From NCBI RefSeq assembly GCF_016428585.1, contig NZ_JAELVR010000001.1:62001-126000 (forward strand): a stretch of 64,000 nt of DNA. Reading direction: 5' to 3'. Positions within the stretch are counted from its first letter, which is position 1; each line of letters begins with the position of its first letter. Positions 44,310 to 53,911 of this stretch are shown piece after piece. The DNA comes from Sedimentitalea arenosa. Its GTDB lineage: Bacteria > Pseudomonadota > Alphaproteobacteria > Rhodobacterales > Rhodobacteraceae. The translations under genes and the position numbers were made by a program. Under the pieces are notes generated by a model. It worked only from the letters and a program-made list of their open reading frames with translations. It searched no databases and was not told the DNA's origin.

Positions 44310-45644
44310 ATGGCGGATTTCTACCACACACAACGGGCGATGCGGCAGATGCGGCAGCAGGCGATGCAAAGGGGCGTCGTCGCGATCCTCGATGTGGGCA
44401 GCTCCAAGACAGCCTGCCTGGTGCTGCGTTTCGACGGCATCGGGCGGCTGAGCGAGGACAACTCGATCGGATCGCTGGCGGGGCAATCGGGCTTTCGCGT
44501 CATCGGCGCCGCCACCACCCGCTCGCGCGGGGTGCAATTCGGCGAGATCACCGCGATGCAGGAGACCGAACGCGCCATCCGCACCGCGGTGCAGGCGGCG
44601 CAGAAGATGGCCGACATCCGCGTCGATCACGTCATCGCCTGTTTTTCGGGCGCCAATCCGCGCAGCTACGGGCTCGACGCGCAGATCGAGCTCGAAGGGC
44701 AGGTGGTCACCGAACACGAGGTCGCCCGCGTGCTGGCCTCCTGCGATGTGCCCGACTACGGCGCGGGCCGCGAGGTGCTGCATGCCCAACCTGTGAATTT
44801 CGCGCTCGACAACCGGTCCGGCCTGTCCGACCCGCGCGGCCAGCTCGGCCAGGACCTGTCGGTGGACATGCACATGCTGACGGTGGACGCGGTCGCGGTG
44901 CAGAACCTCGTGCATTGCGTCAAGCGCTGCGACCTGGAACTGGCCGGCATCGCCAGTTCCTCCTATGCCTCGGGCATCTCGGCGCTGGTCGAGGACGAAC
45001 AGGAACTGGGCGCGGCCTGTGTCGATCTTGGCGGCGGCTCGACCGGCGTGTCGATCTTCATGAAGAAGCACATGATCTTTGCCGATTGCGTGCGCATGGG
45101 CGGCGACCACGTCACGGCGGACATTTCCATGGGGCTGGCGATTCCGACCGCCAACGCCGAACGGATCAAGACTTTCTATGGCGGGGTGCACGCCACCGGC
45201 ATGGACGATCGCGAGATGATCGAGATCGGCGGCGACACCGGCGACTATGAACATGATCGCCGCAGGGTCAGCCGGGCCGAGCTGATCGGCATCATGCGCC
45301 CGCGCGTCGAGGAGATCCTCGAGGAGGTGCGCGCGCGGCTCGACGCGGCCGGGTTCGAACACCTGCCCAGCCAGCAGATCGTGCTGACCGGCGGCGGCAG
45401 CCAGATCCCGGGACTGGACGGGTTGGCCAGCCGTATCCTCGGGCAGCAGGTGCGGCTCGGCCGGCCGCTGCGCGTGCATGGCCTGCCCCAGGCCGCGACC
45501 GGTCCCGGCTTTGCCAGCGCTGTGGGCCTGTCGCTGTTCGCGGCGCATCCGCAGGATGAATGGTGGGATTTCGAAATCCCGGTCGATCGCTACCCGGCGC
45601 GGTCGTTCAAGCGCGCGGTCAAGTGGTTCCGGGACAATTGGTGA
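44310..45644 (+). CDS. ftsA: Cell division protein FtsA
   Basis: A 444-residue actin-fold ATPase. VVAILDVGSSKTACLVLR is phosphate 1. HVIACFSGANPRSYGLDAQIELEG begins the 1C region, CVDLGGGSTGVSIF is phosphate 2, and IVLTGGGSQIPGLDGLASRIL the adenosine site. It tethers FtsZ filaments to the membrane; a basic amphipathic C-terminal tail (SFKRAVKWFRDNW) fits the membrane-targeting helix. The ATG at 44310 is the family start. Confidence 0.95.
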   Translation: MADFYHTQRAMRQMRQQAMQRGVVAILDVGSSKTACLVLRFDGIGRLSEDNSIGSLAGQSGFRVIGAATTRSRGVQFGEITAMQETERAIRTAVQAAQKMADIRVDHVIACFSGANPRSYGLDAQIELEGQVVTEHEVARVLASCDVPDYGAGREVLHAQPVNFALDNRSGLSDPRGQLGQDLSVDMHMLTVDAVAVQNLVHCVKRCDLELAGIASSSYASGISALVEDEQELGAACVDLGGGSTGVSIFMKKHMIFADCVRMGGDHVTADISMGLAIPTANAERIKTFYGGVHATGMDDREMIEIGGDTGDYEHDRRRVSRAELIGIMRPRVEEILEEVRARLDAAGFEHLPSQQIVLTGGGSQIPGLDGLASRILGQQVRLGRPLRVHGLPQAATGPGFASAVGLSLFAAHPQDEWWDFEIPVDRYPARSFKRAVKWFRDNW

Positions 45645-46009
45645 CGGGCGCGCCATGGGCTGGTGACAGCCCGCGCGCGTCATGCTAGGCAACGCTCAAA
45701 GCTCCCGCAAGAAAGGGGCGCAAAAGGGGATCGAGCAGACCCCCGGACATCAGGATCAAGCCGGTCGAACCGGTGCGCCGCGCGCCCGTTTCACGGCGTG
45801 CGACCGGGTGCGTCTTGTGTCTGCCCTTTCGAATCCCGCTATATAAGGGGAGTTTGGCGAAATCCTGCCGGCTGAAGCCGATTTTTCGCCATATTTTGTG
45901 GTAATTTGCCGTTTTTTTGATGACGCCCGCAGTCAGCGCCGTTACTATTGAAGCAATTGAGTGACAAGAACGCCCGGAAACGCGGGCAGGCAGCACAGGC
46001 GGACATTCC
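45645..46009 (+). promoter_or_regulatory. ftsA-ftsZ intergenic region with promoter candidate
   Basis: This 365-base gap has no convincing gene. TTGTGT (45815-45820) and TATATA (45840-45845) are 19 bases apart; read as a CTATAT -10 at 45839-45844 the spacing is 18. Downstream are AT-rich blocks (45880-45925), a small hairpin with T run (CGGC-TGAA-GCCG, near 45870-45888) and a 5-bp GCCCG/CGGGC hairpin before ftsZ. The likely role is a dedicated ftsZ promoter and leader. Confidence 0.4.
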
Positions 46010-47629
46010 ATGACTCTGAACCTTTCGATTCCCGGACAGGACGACTTGAAACCTCGGATCACCGTGTTCGGTGTCGGGGGCGCGGGCGGCAACGCGGTCA
46101 ACAACATGATCGAAAAGCAGCTCGACGGGGTCGAGTTCGTGGTCGCCAACACCGATGCACAGGCACTGCAGCAAAGCGCCTCGGCCAACCGGGTGCAGCT
46201 GGGCGTCAAGGTCACCGAAGGGCTCGGCGCGGGCGCGCGGGCCAGTGTCGGCGCGGCGGCGGCCGAGGAAAGCATCGAGGAGATCGTCGATCACCTCGCC
46301 GGCGCGCATATGTGCTTCATCACCGCTGGCATGGGCGGCGGCACCGGCACCGGGGCCGCCCCGATCATCGCGCAGGCCGCGCGTGAACTGGGCGTGCTGA
46401 CCGTGGGCGTCGTGACCAAGCCGTTCCAGTTCGAGGGCGCCAAGCGGATGCGTCAGGCCGAAGACGGGGTCGACGCGCTGCAGAAGGTCGTCGACACGCT
46501 CATCATCATCCCGAACCAGAACCTGTTCCGCCTCGCCAACGAGAAGACCACCTTCACCGAAGCGTTCTCGATGGCCGATGACGTGCTCTACCAGGGCGTG
46601 AAGGGCGTGACCGACCTCATGGTGCGTCCGGGCCTCATCAACCTCGACTTCGCCGACGTGCGCGCGGTGATGGACGAGATGGGCAAGGCGATGATGGGCA
46701 CCGGCGAGGCCGAGGGCGAGGATCGCGCCAAGCAGGCCGCCGAGAAGGCCATTGCCAACCCGCTGCTGGACGAAATCAGCCTCAACGGCGCCAAGGGCGT
46801 CCTGATCAACATCACCGGCGGACACGATCTGACCCTGTTCGAACTGGACGAAGCCGCCAACGTGATCCGCGAGAAGGTGGACCCCGAAGCCAACATCATC
46901 GTCGGCTCGACGCTCGACACCGATATGGCCGGCTTCATGCGCGTCAGCGTCGTCGCCACCGGCATCGACGCGGTCGATGTCAACGCCGACATCCCGGTGC
47001 CGCGCCGTTCGATGTCCGCTCCGCTGCGCCAGACCGTTTCGGTCGAGGACGCACGCGAGGAAGACCAGCAGCGCCAGCCCGAGCCCGCCGTGGCCGAGGT
47101 CGCCATGACCGCGGAGGAGCCGACGCTCTTCCCGGGGATGCAGGACGCGGCGTTCGCGCAGTCCGACACCGCGCGCGAGCCCGAGTACGAAACCCGCGAC
47201 GAGGATGACGGCCTGCCGCCGCCGGCCTACCAGCCCGAGATGCCGCATTTCGAACCGCAGCCCGAAGAGACGCTCGAGGCCGAGCCCGAGCAGTTCGTCG
47301 CACCGCGCGCGCCCGCACCGGGCACGCCGTCGCCCGAAACGCTGGTTCGTCTGCAGCATGCGGTGCGCAACGTGCCCAACGCCGGCGGCGCCCGCGCACC
47401 CCAGGGCCACGCCCACGCCGGGGGCGAGAAACCCCGCTTCAGCGTGAACTCCCTGATCAACCGGATGACCGGCCATGCGGCTGACACGCCCTCCGAACGC
47501 GGCGCACAAACCGTTCGCCAGCAGCCGCCGATGCGTCACAGTGACGTAGCGGAACATCGCGACAGCGAGGCCCAGGGCGATCAGGACCGCATCGAAATCC
47601 CCGCGTTTTTGCGCCGCCAGGCCAACTGA
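46010..47629 (+). CDS. ftsZ: Cell division protein FtsZ
   Basis: A 539-residue tubulin homologue. [17 protein letters not shown] is the first GTP loop, [12 protein letters not shown] (residues about 107-118) the tubulin signature and [13 protein letters not shown] the T7 synergy region. Residues beyond ~330 form a long, acidic and Pro-rich linker, and the C-terminal peptide [12 protein letters not shown] binds FtsA and other partners. The total length exceeds the ~380 of E. coli because of the linker, as is usual in alphaproteobacteria. A terminator follows at 47652. Confidence 0.97.
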   Translation: MTLNLSIPGQDDLKPRITVFGVGGAGGNAVNNMIEKQLDGVEFVVANTDAQALQQSASANRVQLGVKVTEGLGAGARASVGAAAAEESIEEIVDHLAGAHMCFITAGMGGGTGTGAAPIIAQAARELGVLTVGVVTKPFQFEGAKRMRQAEDGVDALQKVVDTLIIIPNQNLFRLANEKTTFTEAFSMADDVLYQGVKGVTDLMVRPGLINLDFADVRAVMDEMGKAMMGTGEAEGEDRAKQAAEKAIANPLLDEISLNGAKGVLINITGGHDLTLFELDEAANVIREKVDPEANIIVGSTLDTDMAGFMRVSVVATGIDAVDVNADIPVPRRSMSAPLRQTVSVEDAREEDQQRQPEPAVAEVAMTAEEPTLFPGMQDAAFAQSDTAREPEYETRDEDDGLPPPAYQPEMPHFEPQPEETLEAEPEQFVAPRAPAPGTPSPETLVRLQHAVRNVPNAGGARAPQGHAHAGGEKPRFSVNSLINRMTGHAADTPSERGAQTVRQQPPMRHSDVAEHRDSEAQGDQDRIEIPAFLRRQAN

Positions 47630-47651
47630 AGCGGTCACAATCTGACTGGAA

Positions 47652-47677
47652 GGGGTCGCCCATGGGCGGCCCCTTTT
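47652..47677 (+). terminator. Rho-independent terminator after ftsZ
   Basis: A 9-bp stem (47652-47660 with 47665-47673, one G-T pair), a 4-base loop and TTTT. It separates ftsZ from lpxC, which therefore likely has its own promoter in 47678-47838. Confidence 0.85.
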
Positions 47678-47838
47678 CATTTGAAAACAATGCCTTGAGC
47701 TTTCCGCGGCGGGGTTTCGCCGATCTGTTACATCCATGTTTCAAACGGTTGCAAAGATTGAGTTGAGACATTGCCGGACGCCGCTTAACTGAATTCACGC
47801 CAGCCCGGACGAGGTTGGAATGGCAGTAGAGGCATGTT

Positions 47839-48759
47839 GTGCAAAATACGCTCAAAGCTCCCGTGACGTTCGTTGGCGTCGGTCTGCACAGCGGTGCGCC
47901 GGCGACGATGGTCCTGCGCCCGGCGCGCACCGGCTTCGGAATCCAGTTCCGCCGCACGGACATCGAATTGGGCAACGCGCTGATCCCGGCCCGTTGGGAC
48001 AATGTCGACCGTACCCCGCTCTGCACCCGGCTCGAGAATTCCGCCGGCGCGACCGTCTCGACGGTCGAGCACGTGATGGCCGCACTCGCCGGATGTGGCG
48101 TCACCAACGCTCTGGTCGACATCGACGGTCCCGAGGTTCCGATCCTCGACGGCTCTTCCGCCCCCTTCGTGCGCGGCATCATGGCACGCGGCGTGCAGCC
48201 CCAGGCCGCGCCGGCCGTCGCGATCGAGATCCTGAAGCCGGTGACCGTCGAAAAGGACGGCGCGCGGGCCAGCCTTCTGCCGTCCGACAGCTTCGAGATC
48301 GAATTCCATATCGATTTCGAGGATGCCGCGATCGGCCGACAGTCCAAGCGGCTCGACCTGCGCAACGGCGCTTTCGCGCGCGAACTCTGTGACAGCCGCA
48401 CCTTCTGCCGCCAGGCGGATGTGGACGCGATGCATGAACACGGGCTCGCGCTCGGCGGCACACTCGACAACGCGGTCGTCGTCGATGGCGCAAAGGTGCT
48501 CAGCCCGGGCGGGTTCCGCCACGCGGACGAGGCCGTGCGCCACAAGATGCTCGACGCGCTCGGCGACCTCGCGCTGGCCGGTGGGCCGATTCTGGGCCGC
48601 TATGTCGGCGAACGCGCCGGCCACTCGCTGACCAACACGCTGCTGCGCGCCCTCTTCGCCACCCCCGGCGCGTTCCGGTTCGTGACCTGCGACGGCGAAA
48701 AGGCCGCCCGCCTTCCGGGGCAGGGCCTTGTCTGGTCCGAAATCCCGCAGGTGGCATGA
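47839..48759 (+). CDS. lpxC: UDP-3-O-acyl-N-acetylglucosamine deacetylase LpxC
   Basis: A 306-residue zinc enzyme, the committed step of lipid A synthesis. TFVGVGLHSGAPATM is the N-terminal active-site loop. STVEHVMAALAGCGV holds the first zinc His, and VRHKMLDALGDLALAG (His and Asp ligands) and GERAGHSLTN the catalytic His region. The length equals E. coli LpxC. The start is a GTG at 47839 with AGAGG six bases upstream. Confidence 0.96.
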   Translation: MQNTLKAPVTFVGVGLHSGAPATMVLRPARTGFGIQFRRTDIELGNALIPARWDNVDRTPLCTRLENSAGATVSTVEHVMAALAGCGVTNALVDIDGPEVPILDGSSAPFVRGIMARGVQPQAAPAVAIEILKPVTVEKDGARASLLPSDSFEIEFHIDFEDAAIGRQSKRLDLRNGAFARELCDSRTFCRQADVDAMHEHGLALGGTLDNAVVVDGAKVLSPGGFRHADEAVRHKMLDALGDLALAGGPILGRYVGERAGHSLTNTLLRALFATPGAFRFVTCDGEKAARLPGQGLVWSEIPQVA

Positions 48760-48880
48760 CTGGGTCTGCCGCACACCCTGTGTCGCAGCGGGCTTAAAGG
48801 CGTTTTGCACCCGAAACTATTGTGCTAGACCGACCATCAAAGCGGGGGCCACCCCACACAGGCGACGAGGTTAGTCAAAC

Positions 48881-49723
48881 ATGATCGGCGGCAAGTCCCG
48901 GGCCAGAGTCATCGGTACCGTTCTTCTCCTGTCCGTTCTGGCGGCGTGTGGAGGCACCGGCGCCGACCGGACCGAGTCGCTCGAAGCCTATACCCCCGAG
49001 CAGATCTTCGAGCGCGGCGAGTACGATCTCGCCAATGGCAACGAGGACGACGCGGCCTGGTATTTCTCCGAGATCGAACGGCTCTATCCCTATTCGTCCT
49101 GGGCCAAGCGGGCGCTCATCATGCAGGCCTTCGCCCATCACCAGGACAAGGACTATCCCAACAGCCGCGCCGCCGCGCAGCGGTTCATCGATTTCTACCC
49201 GGCCGACCAGGACGCCGCCTATGCGCAATACCTGCTCGCGCTGTCCTATTACGACCAGATCGACGAGGTCGGCCGCGACCAGGGCCTGACCTTCCAGGCG
49301 CTGCAGGCGCTGCGCACGGTGATCGAGGTCTATCCCGACAGCGAATACGCCACCTCGGCGATCCTCAAGTTCGACCTCGCCTTCGACCATCTGGCAGGCA
49401 AGGAGATGGAGATCGGGCGCTACTATCTCAAGCGTCAGCACTACACCGCCGCGATCAACCGCTTCCGCGTCGTGGTCGAGGATTTCCAGACCACCAGCCA
49501 CACCGCCGAGGCGCTTTATCGCCTGATCGAGGCGTACCTGTCGCTGGGCCTGACCGACGATGCGCAGACCGCCGGTGCGATCCTGGGCTACAACTACCGC
49601 TCCTCGGAATGGTACGAGGACGCCTATCGCCTGCTGACCAACCAGGGGCTCGAACCCGGGGCGCGTGGCGACAACTGGCTCAGCAGCATCTACCGTCAAT
49701 CGATCCAGGGCCGGTGGCTCTAA
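48881..49723 (+). CDS. bamD: Outer membrane assembly lipoprotein BamD
   Basis: A 280-residue lipoprotein: signal peptide with lipobox LAAC (Cys23), then five TPR-like repeats, for example YTPEQIFERGEYDLANGNEDDAAWYFSEIERLYPYS and KFDLAFDHLAGKEMEIGRYYLKRQHYTAAINRF, the ComL/BamD pattern. It anchors in the outer membrane's inner leaflet and works with BamA to insert beta-barrels. It follows lpxC after 121 bases and precedes recN, a common alphaproteobacterial order. Confidence 0.94.
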   Translation: MIGGKSRARVIGTVLLLSVLAACGGTGADRTESLEAYTPEQIFERGEYDLANGNEDDAAWYFSEIERLYPYSSWAKRALIMQAFAHHQDKDYPNSRAAAQRFIDFYPADQDAAYAQYLLALSYYDQIDEVGRDQGLTFQALQALRTVIEVYPDSEYATSAILKFDLAFDHLAGKEMEIGRYYLKRQHYTAAINRFRVVVEDFQTTSHTAEALYRLIEAYLSLGLTDDAQTAGAILGYNYRSSEWYEDAYRLLTNQGLEPGARGDNWLSSIYRQSIQGRWL

Positions 49724-49762
49724 CCCGCTCCGGCGGGGCCTCCCGCTTACCGGATGGCATTC

Positions 49763-51412
49763 ATGCTGCGCGCTCTTGATATTCGCGACGTTCTCATCAT
49801 CGACCGACTCGACCTGGCGTTTCAGCCGGGCCTGAACGTGCTGACCGGCGAGACCGGTGCCGGCAAGTCGATCCTGCTCGAATCGCTGGGGTTCGTACTG
49901 GGATGGCGCGGGCGTGCCGACCTGGTGCGGCAGGGGGCAGAGCAGGGCGAGGTCGTGGCCGTGTTCGACCTGCCCGAAGGCCACCCGGCGCACGCGGTTC
50001 TGGAGGAGGCCGGTTTGCCGGGCGGGTCCGAACTGATCCTGCGGCGCGTCAATTCCGTCGACGGGCGCAAGACCGCCTGGGTCAATGACCGGCGTTGTTC
50101 GGGCGAAGTGTTGCGGTCGCTGTCCGACACGCTCGTGGAACTGCACGGACAGCACGACGATCGCGGCCTGCTCGACCCGCGCGGTCACCGGGCGCTGCTC
50201 GACGCCTATGGCGACCTCGACCCGCTGCGCAGCGCGACCCGCGCGGCGTGGTCCGGGCTCAATGCCGCGCGAAAGGCCGTCGCGGCGACCGAGGCCGCGC
50301 TGTCCGCCCTGCGTCAGGAGGAGGACTTCCTGCGCCATGCCGTCGCCGAACTTGACGCGCTCGACCCGCAACCGGGCGAAGATGCCGAACTGGATGCCCG
50401 CCGCCGCAGCATGCAGGGGGCGGCGCGGATCCGCGACGACGTGGTGCGCGCCTTCCAGCTGCTGGGCAGCGACGGGGCCGAGGGCGCGATGGGCGATGCG
50501 CTGCGCTGGCTCGACGGAGTCGCCGACCGGGCCGATGGCACGCTCGATGCCCCCCTCGCCGCGCTCAATCGGGCGCTGATCGAACTGGGAGAAGCGCAGT
50601 CCGGCGTCGAAGCCAGCCTGGAGGCGCTCGATTTCGATCCGTCCGACCTCGAGGCGACCGAGGAACGGCTGTTCGCCATCCGCGCCCAGGCGCGCAAGCA
50701 CGACACGGCGCCGGACGATCTCGCCGGTTTCGCGGACGGCCTGCGCGACCGCCTCGCGGCCCTCGATGGCGGCGATGCCGATCTGGCGCAGCAGCAGGTC
50801 GCGCTGCGCACCGCGCAGGCGACCTATGACAGCGCCGCCGACGCGCTGTCGGCGGCCCGGGCCCGGGCCGCTACCGCGCTCGATGCCGCCGTGACGGCCG
50901 AACTCGCTCCGCTCAGAATGGAACGCGCGGTGTTCCAGACCGTGCTCAGCCCGGCGGATCCCGGTCCGGACGGGCGCGATACCGCGACCTTCACCGTCGC
51001 CACCAACCCGGGCGCGCCGTCGGGCCCGCTCAACAAGATCGCCTCCGGCGGCGAACTCAGCCGCTTTCTGCTGGCGCTCAAGGTCTGCCTCACCGGGGAG
51101 GACAGCGGTCTCACCATGATCTTCGACGAGATCGACCGAGGCGTCGGAGGCGCCACCGCCGACGCGGTCGGGCGTCGGCTGGCCGATCTTGCGCGGAACG
51201 GCCAGGTGCTGGTCGTCACCCACTCGCCGCAGGTGGCCGCCCGTGGCGCGCATCACTGGCGGGTTCAGAAACAGGTGACCGGGGGGGCGACCCTGACCGA
51301 TGTGGTGCCGCTGGACGCGGCCGACCGTGTCGACGAAATCGCCCGCATGCTCGCCGGCGACACCCTCACGGACGAGGCCCGCGCCGCCGCGCGCAAACTC
51401 CTGACGGGCTGA
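49763..51412 (+). CDS. recN: DNA repair protein RecN
   Basis: A 549-residue SMC-like ATPase. N-terminal MLRALDIRDVLIIDRLDL and Walker A GETGAGKSILLESLG, coiled-coil arms in the middle third, ABC signature KIASGGELSRFLLALK and Walker B LTMIFDEIDRGVGG. It acts at double-strand breaks in the SOS response. The ATG at 49763 is chosen to match the family N-terminus, with GGATGG five bases upstream; the ATG at 49754 is the alternative. Confidence 0.94.
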   Translation: MLRALDIRDVLIIDRLDLAFQPGLNVLTGETGAGKSILLESLGFVLGWRGRADLVRQGAEQGEVVAVFDLPEGHPAHAVLEEAGLPGGSELILRRVNSVDGRKTAWVNDRRCSGEVLRSLSDTLVELHGQHDDRGLLDPRGHRALLDAYGDLDPLRSATRAAWSGLNAARKAVAATEAALSALRQEEDFLRHAVAELDALDPQPGEDAELDARRRSMQGAARIRDDVVRAFQLLGSDGAEGAMGDALRWLDGVADRADGTLDAPLAALNRALIELGEAQSGVEASLEALDFDPSDLEATEERLFAIRAQARKHDTAPDDLAGFADGLRDRLAALDGGDADLAQQQVALRTAQATYDSAADALSAARARAATALDAAVTAELAPLRMERAVFQTVLSPADPGPDGRDTATFTVATNPGAPSGPLNKIASGGELSRFLLALKVCLTGEDSGLTMIFDEIDRGVGGATADAVGRRLADLARNGQVLVVTHSPQVAARGAHHWRVQKQVTGGATLTDVVPLDAADRVDEIARMLAGDTLTDEARAAARKLLTG

Positions 51413-51605
51413 TCGACACGCGCGGGCCACACCCTTCGCCCAATCGCGCGTCTCTCCCAGCCCATTTCGCCGCGCCGCGAAACGAGGCCGCAGATTTGCA
51501 CCACTCCGGCGTCCAGGCGCGACCGATATGGGCCCTGCGCGGCAAAGAGGGTTCCGGGACGCCCGTGGCTGTCCTAGACAGGGTCCAAAGCTTCACGAGA
51601 TCCAG

Positions 51606-53294
51606 ATGGACCAGCCCGATCGCCCCTTCCTGTCCCGCTACCTGACGCATGCCGTCACGCGCAGCCGCGACGGCCTGCGCGTTCTGCGTCACCGCGGGCC
51701 GAGCCAGATCCAGTTCTGGTTCCTCGCACTCGCCATCGGCATCGGCGCGGGCTTCGCCGCGCTCGGCTTCAGGCTGGGCATCAACGCGCTGCAGGCGGCG
51801 CTCTACGGCACCGAGGACGTGCAGAACCTGCACAGTTTCGCCGAGTCCCTGCCGTGGTACCTGATCCTCCTGATCCCGATCGGCGGGGGACTTCTGGTCG
51901 GACTGATCCTCCATCGCTTCACCGATGACGGGCGGGTGCGGGCGGTCGCGGACGTGATCGAGGGCGCGGCTCTGCGCGACGGCCGGGTCGAGACCCGCGA
52001 GGGATTTGCCTCGATGGCCGCATCGCTGATCACGCTCAGCTCGGGGGGATCGTCCGGGCGCGAAGGGCCGGTGGTGCACATGGCCGGCATGATCTCGACC
52101 TGGGTCTGCAACCGCATCCACGCCGACGGCATCACCGGGCGCGACCTGCTCGGCTGTGCCGTGGCGGCGGCGGTCTCCGCCAGCTTCAACGCCCCGATCG
52201 CGGGCGCGCTCTTCGCTCTCGAGGTGGTGCTGCGCCATTTCGCGGTCCATGCCTTCGCCCCGATCGTGATCGCCAGCGTCGCCGGTACGGTCATCAACCG
52301 GCTGAATTTCGGCGATGTCGCCGAGTTCACCCTGATCACGCCGGGCCCGTTGCAATTCTACGTCGAACTGCCCGCCTTCCTGATCCTCGGCCTGGTCTGC
52401 GGGATCGTCGCGGCGGTGCTGATGCGTTCGATCTTCTTCGCCGAGGACGTCGGCGGGGTCATCCAGGACCGTACGGGCCTGCCACGCTGGCTGCGTCCGG
52501 CGGTGGCCGGGGCGCTGCTGGGCGGGCTCGCGATCTTCTATCCGCATATCATCGGGGTCGGCTACGAGACCACGCTGTCCGCGCTCAAGGGGCAGATCCT
52601 GCTGCACGAAGCGATCGTCTTCACCATGCTCAAGGTCGCCGCCGTGGCGATCACCTTCGGCGGACGCATGGGCGGCGGCGTCTTCTCGCCCTCGCTGATG
52701 GTCGGCGCCCTGACCGGCCTGGCCTTCGGCTGGATCGCGACCTCGATCCTGCCCGAGGTCTCCGGCATTCACACGCTCTATGCCTTCGCCGGCATGGGCG
52801 CCGTGGCCGCCGCGGTCCTTGGCGCGCCGATCTCGACCACGTTGATCGTCTTCGAACTGACCGGCGACTGGCAGATCGGCCTGGCGGTGATGGTGTCCGT
52901 CAGCATGTCGACCGCGCTTGCAAGCCGTCTCGTCGACCGCTCCTTCTTCCTCACCCAGCTCGAGCGGCGCGACATCCACCTCGCCGCCGGGCCGCAGGCC
53001 TACCTGCTGTCGATGTTCCAGGCCGGCGGGATCATGCGTGCCAGCGACCACGCGCGCGCCGCCGATCCCGAACGCTGCGCGGCGCTCATCGCCGACGGAA
53101 TCTGCGTCACCCCGTCCAGCACGCTGGAAACGGCCATGCCGATGCTGGAACGGTCCGAGGACGGGTTCGTGCCGGTCGTGATCCTTGACAAGGACGACGC
53201 CACGCCCCGCCTTGTCGGCGCGCTGTTCCACATCGATGCGTTGATGGCCTACAACCGTGCCCTGGCTGCGACGGCAGCCGAAGAGCACTCCTGA
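51606..53294 (+). CDS. ClC-family chloride channel or H+/Cl- antiporter
   Basis: A 562-residue membrane protein from the ATG at 51606. After ~35 cytoplasmic residues, about 10-12 helices carry ClC motifs: SSGGSSGREGPVVHMAG (gating Glu, about 145-160) and ASFNAPIAGALFALEVVLRHF. GGRMGGGVFSPSLMVGALTG and GAVAAAVLGAPISTTLIVFELTGDW follow. The gating glutamate is present, so either transport mode is possible. The C-terminal ~80 residues look like a single degenerate CBS-type module (GICVTPSSTLETAMPMLERSEDGFVPVV). Confidence 0.9.
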   Translation: MDQPDRPFLSRYLTHAVTRSRDGLRVLRHRGPSQIQFWFLALAIGIGAGFAALGFRLGINALQAALYGTEDVQNLHSFAESLPWYLILLIPIGGGLLVGLILHRFTDDGRVRAVADVIEGAALRDGRVETREGFASMAASLITLSSGGSSGREGPVVHMAGMISTWVCNRIHADGITGRDLLGCAVAAAVSASFNAPIAGALFALEVVLRHFAVHAFAPIVIASVAGTVINRLNFGDVAEFTLITPGPLQFYVELPAFLILGLVCGIVAAVLMRSIFFAEDVGGVIQDRTGLPRWLRPAVAGALLGGLAIFYPHIIGVGYETTLSALKGQILLHEAIVFTMLKVAAVAITFGGRMGGGVFSPSLMVGALTGLAFGWIATSILPEVSGIHTLYAFAGMGAVAAAVLGAPISTTLIVFELTGDWQIGLAVMVSVSMSTALASRLVDRSFFLTQLERRDIHLAAGPQAYLLSMFQAGGIMRASDHARAADPERCAALIADGICVTPSSTLETAMPMLERSEDGFVPVVILDKDDATPRLVGALFHIDALMAYNRALAATAAEEHS

Positions 53295-53345
53295 AAAACA
53301 CAGCTGCGCCGCACTCGGGTCGGTTGGGCGTGGTTGCATGTGTCT

Positions 53346-53389
53346 TGGGGCTCTGCCCCAAACCCCGGAGTATTTGGACGAAGATGAAA
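53346..53389 (-). repeat. Dispersed hairpin element, copy C (partial, inverted)
   Basis: A shortened copy in minus orientation: GGGGC-TCT-GCCCC hairpin, CCCCGGAGTATTTGG and the end AAGATGAAA. The middle hairpin of the full element is missing. It faces copy D 20 bases away, the two TTTCATCTT ends toward each other. Confidence 0.8.
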
Positions 53390-53408
53390 ACACCGGTCTG
53401 GCTGCGTT

Positions 53409-53474
53409 GTTTCATCTTTGCCGAAATACTCCGGGGGAGTCGCCCGCACGGGCGGCGGGGGCGGAGCCCCCCGT
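53409..53474 (+). repeat. Dispersed three-hairpin element, copy D
   Basis: A full copy in plus orientation: TTTCATCTTTGCCG, AAATACTCC, then ACTCC-GGG-GGAGT, CGCCCG-CA-CGGGCG and GGGGC-GGA-GCCCC. The middle stem differs in sequence from copies A, B and F (TCCGCC/GGCGGA) but still pairs. It lies between the stops of convergent ClC and DUF427 genes. Confidence 0.85.
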
Positions 53475-53497
53475 GATGTCGTCAAATGGTGTCTTCG

Positions 53498-53842
53498 TCA
53501 GATCTGCTCGACGGTTACGAGGTCGCCTGTGAAAAACGCGAGGTGATCCTTGATCGCGGCGACAGGGTCGTGTGGGTCTTCGTAGCTCCAGACCGCGTCT
53601 TTCAGCGTGGCGGACCGGTTCACGATGTCGAAATAGCGCGCGGTGCCCTTGTGTGGGCAGGTCGTGGTGGTCTCGGACGGGTCGAGCATCGCCATGGCGA
53701 TGTCTTCGCGCGGAAAATAGACCACCGGGGGAAGGTCGCCTTCGCTGAGTTCGAGGGCATTGGTGCTTTCGCCCAGAACGGCGCCGCCCGAGCGCACCGT
53801 CCAGACGCCGCCGAGGCGGCGGATGCGGATGTGATCTGCCAT
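53498..53842 (-). CDS. DUF427 protein
   Basis: A 114-residue cytosolic protein. It has the DUF427 core: IRIRRLGGVWTVRSGGAVLGESTNALEL, PPVVYFPREDIAMAMLDPSETTTTCPHKGTARYFDI and WSYEDPHDPVAAIKDHLAFF. The PHKG-type motif with Cys and His is a family hallmark. The fold is Tudor-like; function is unknown. It is downstream of the aminopeptidase gene (70 bases) on the same strand and may share its transcript. Confidence 0.88.
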   Translation of the reverse strand: MADHIRIRRLGGVWTVRSGGAVLGESTNALELSEGDLPPVVYFPREDIAMAMLDPSETTTTCPHKGTARYFDIVNRSATLKDAVWSYEDPHDPVAAIKDHLAFFTGDLVTVEQI

Positions 53843-53911
53843 GTTCTGTCCTTCCGAAAAACGAGCGTCGCGGCCTTGTCGATGTGGCCGCGACCGAGAG
53901 CCGTGCGCCTC

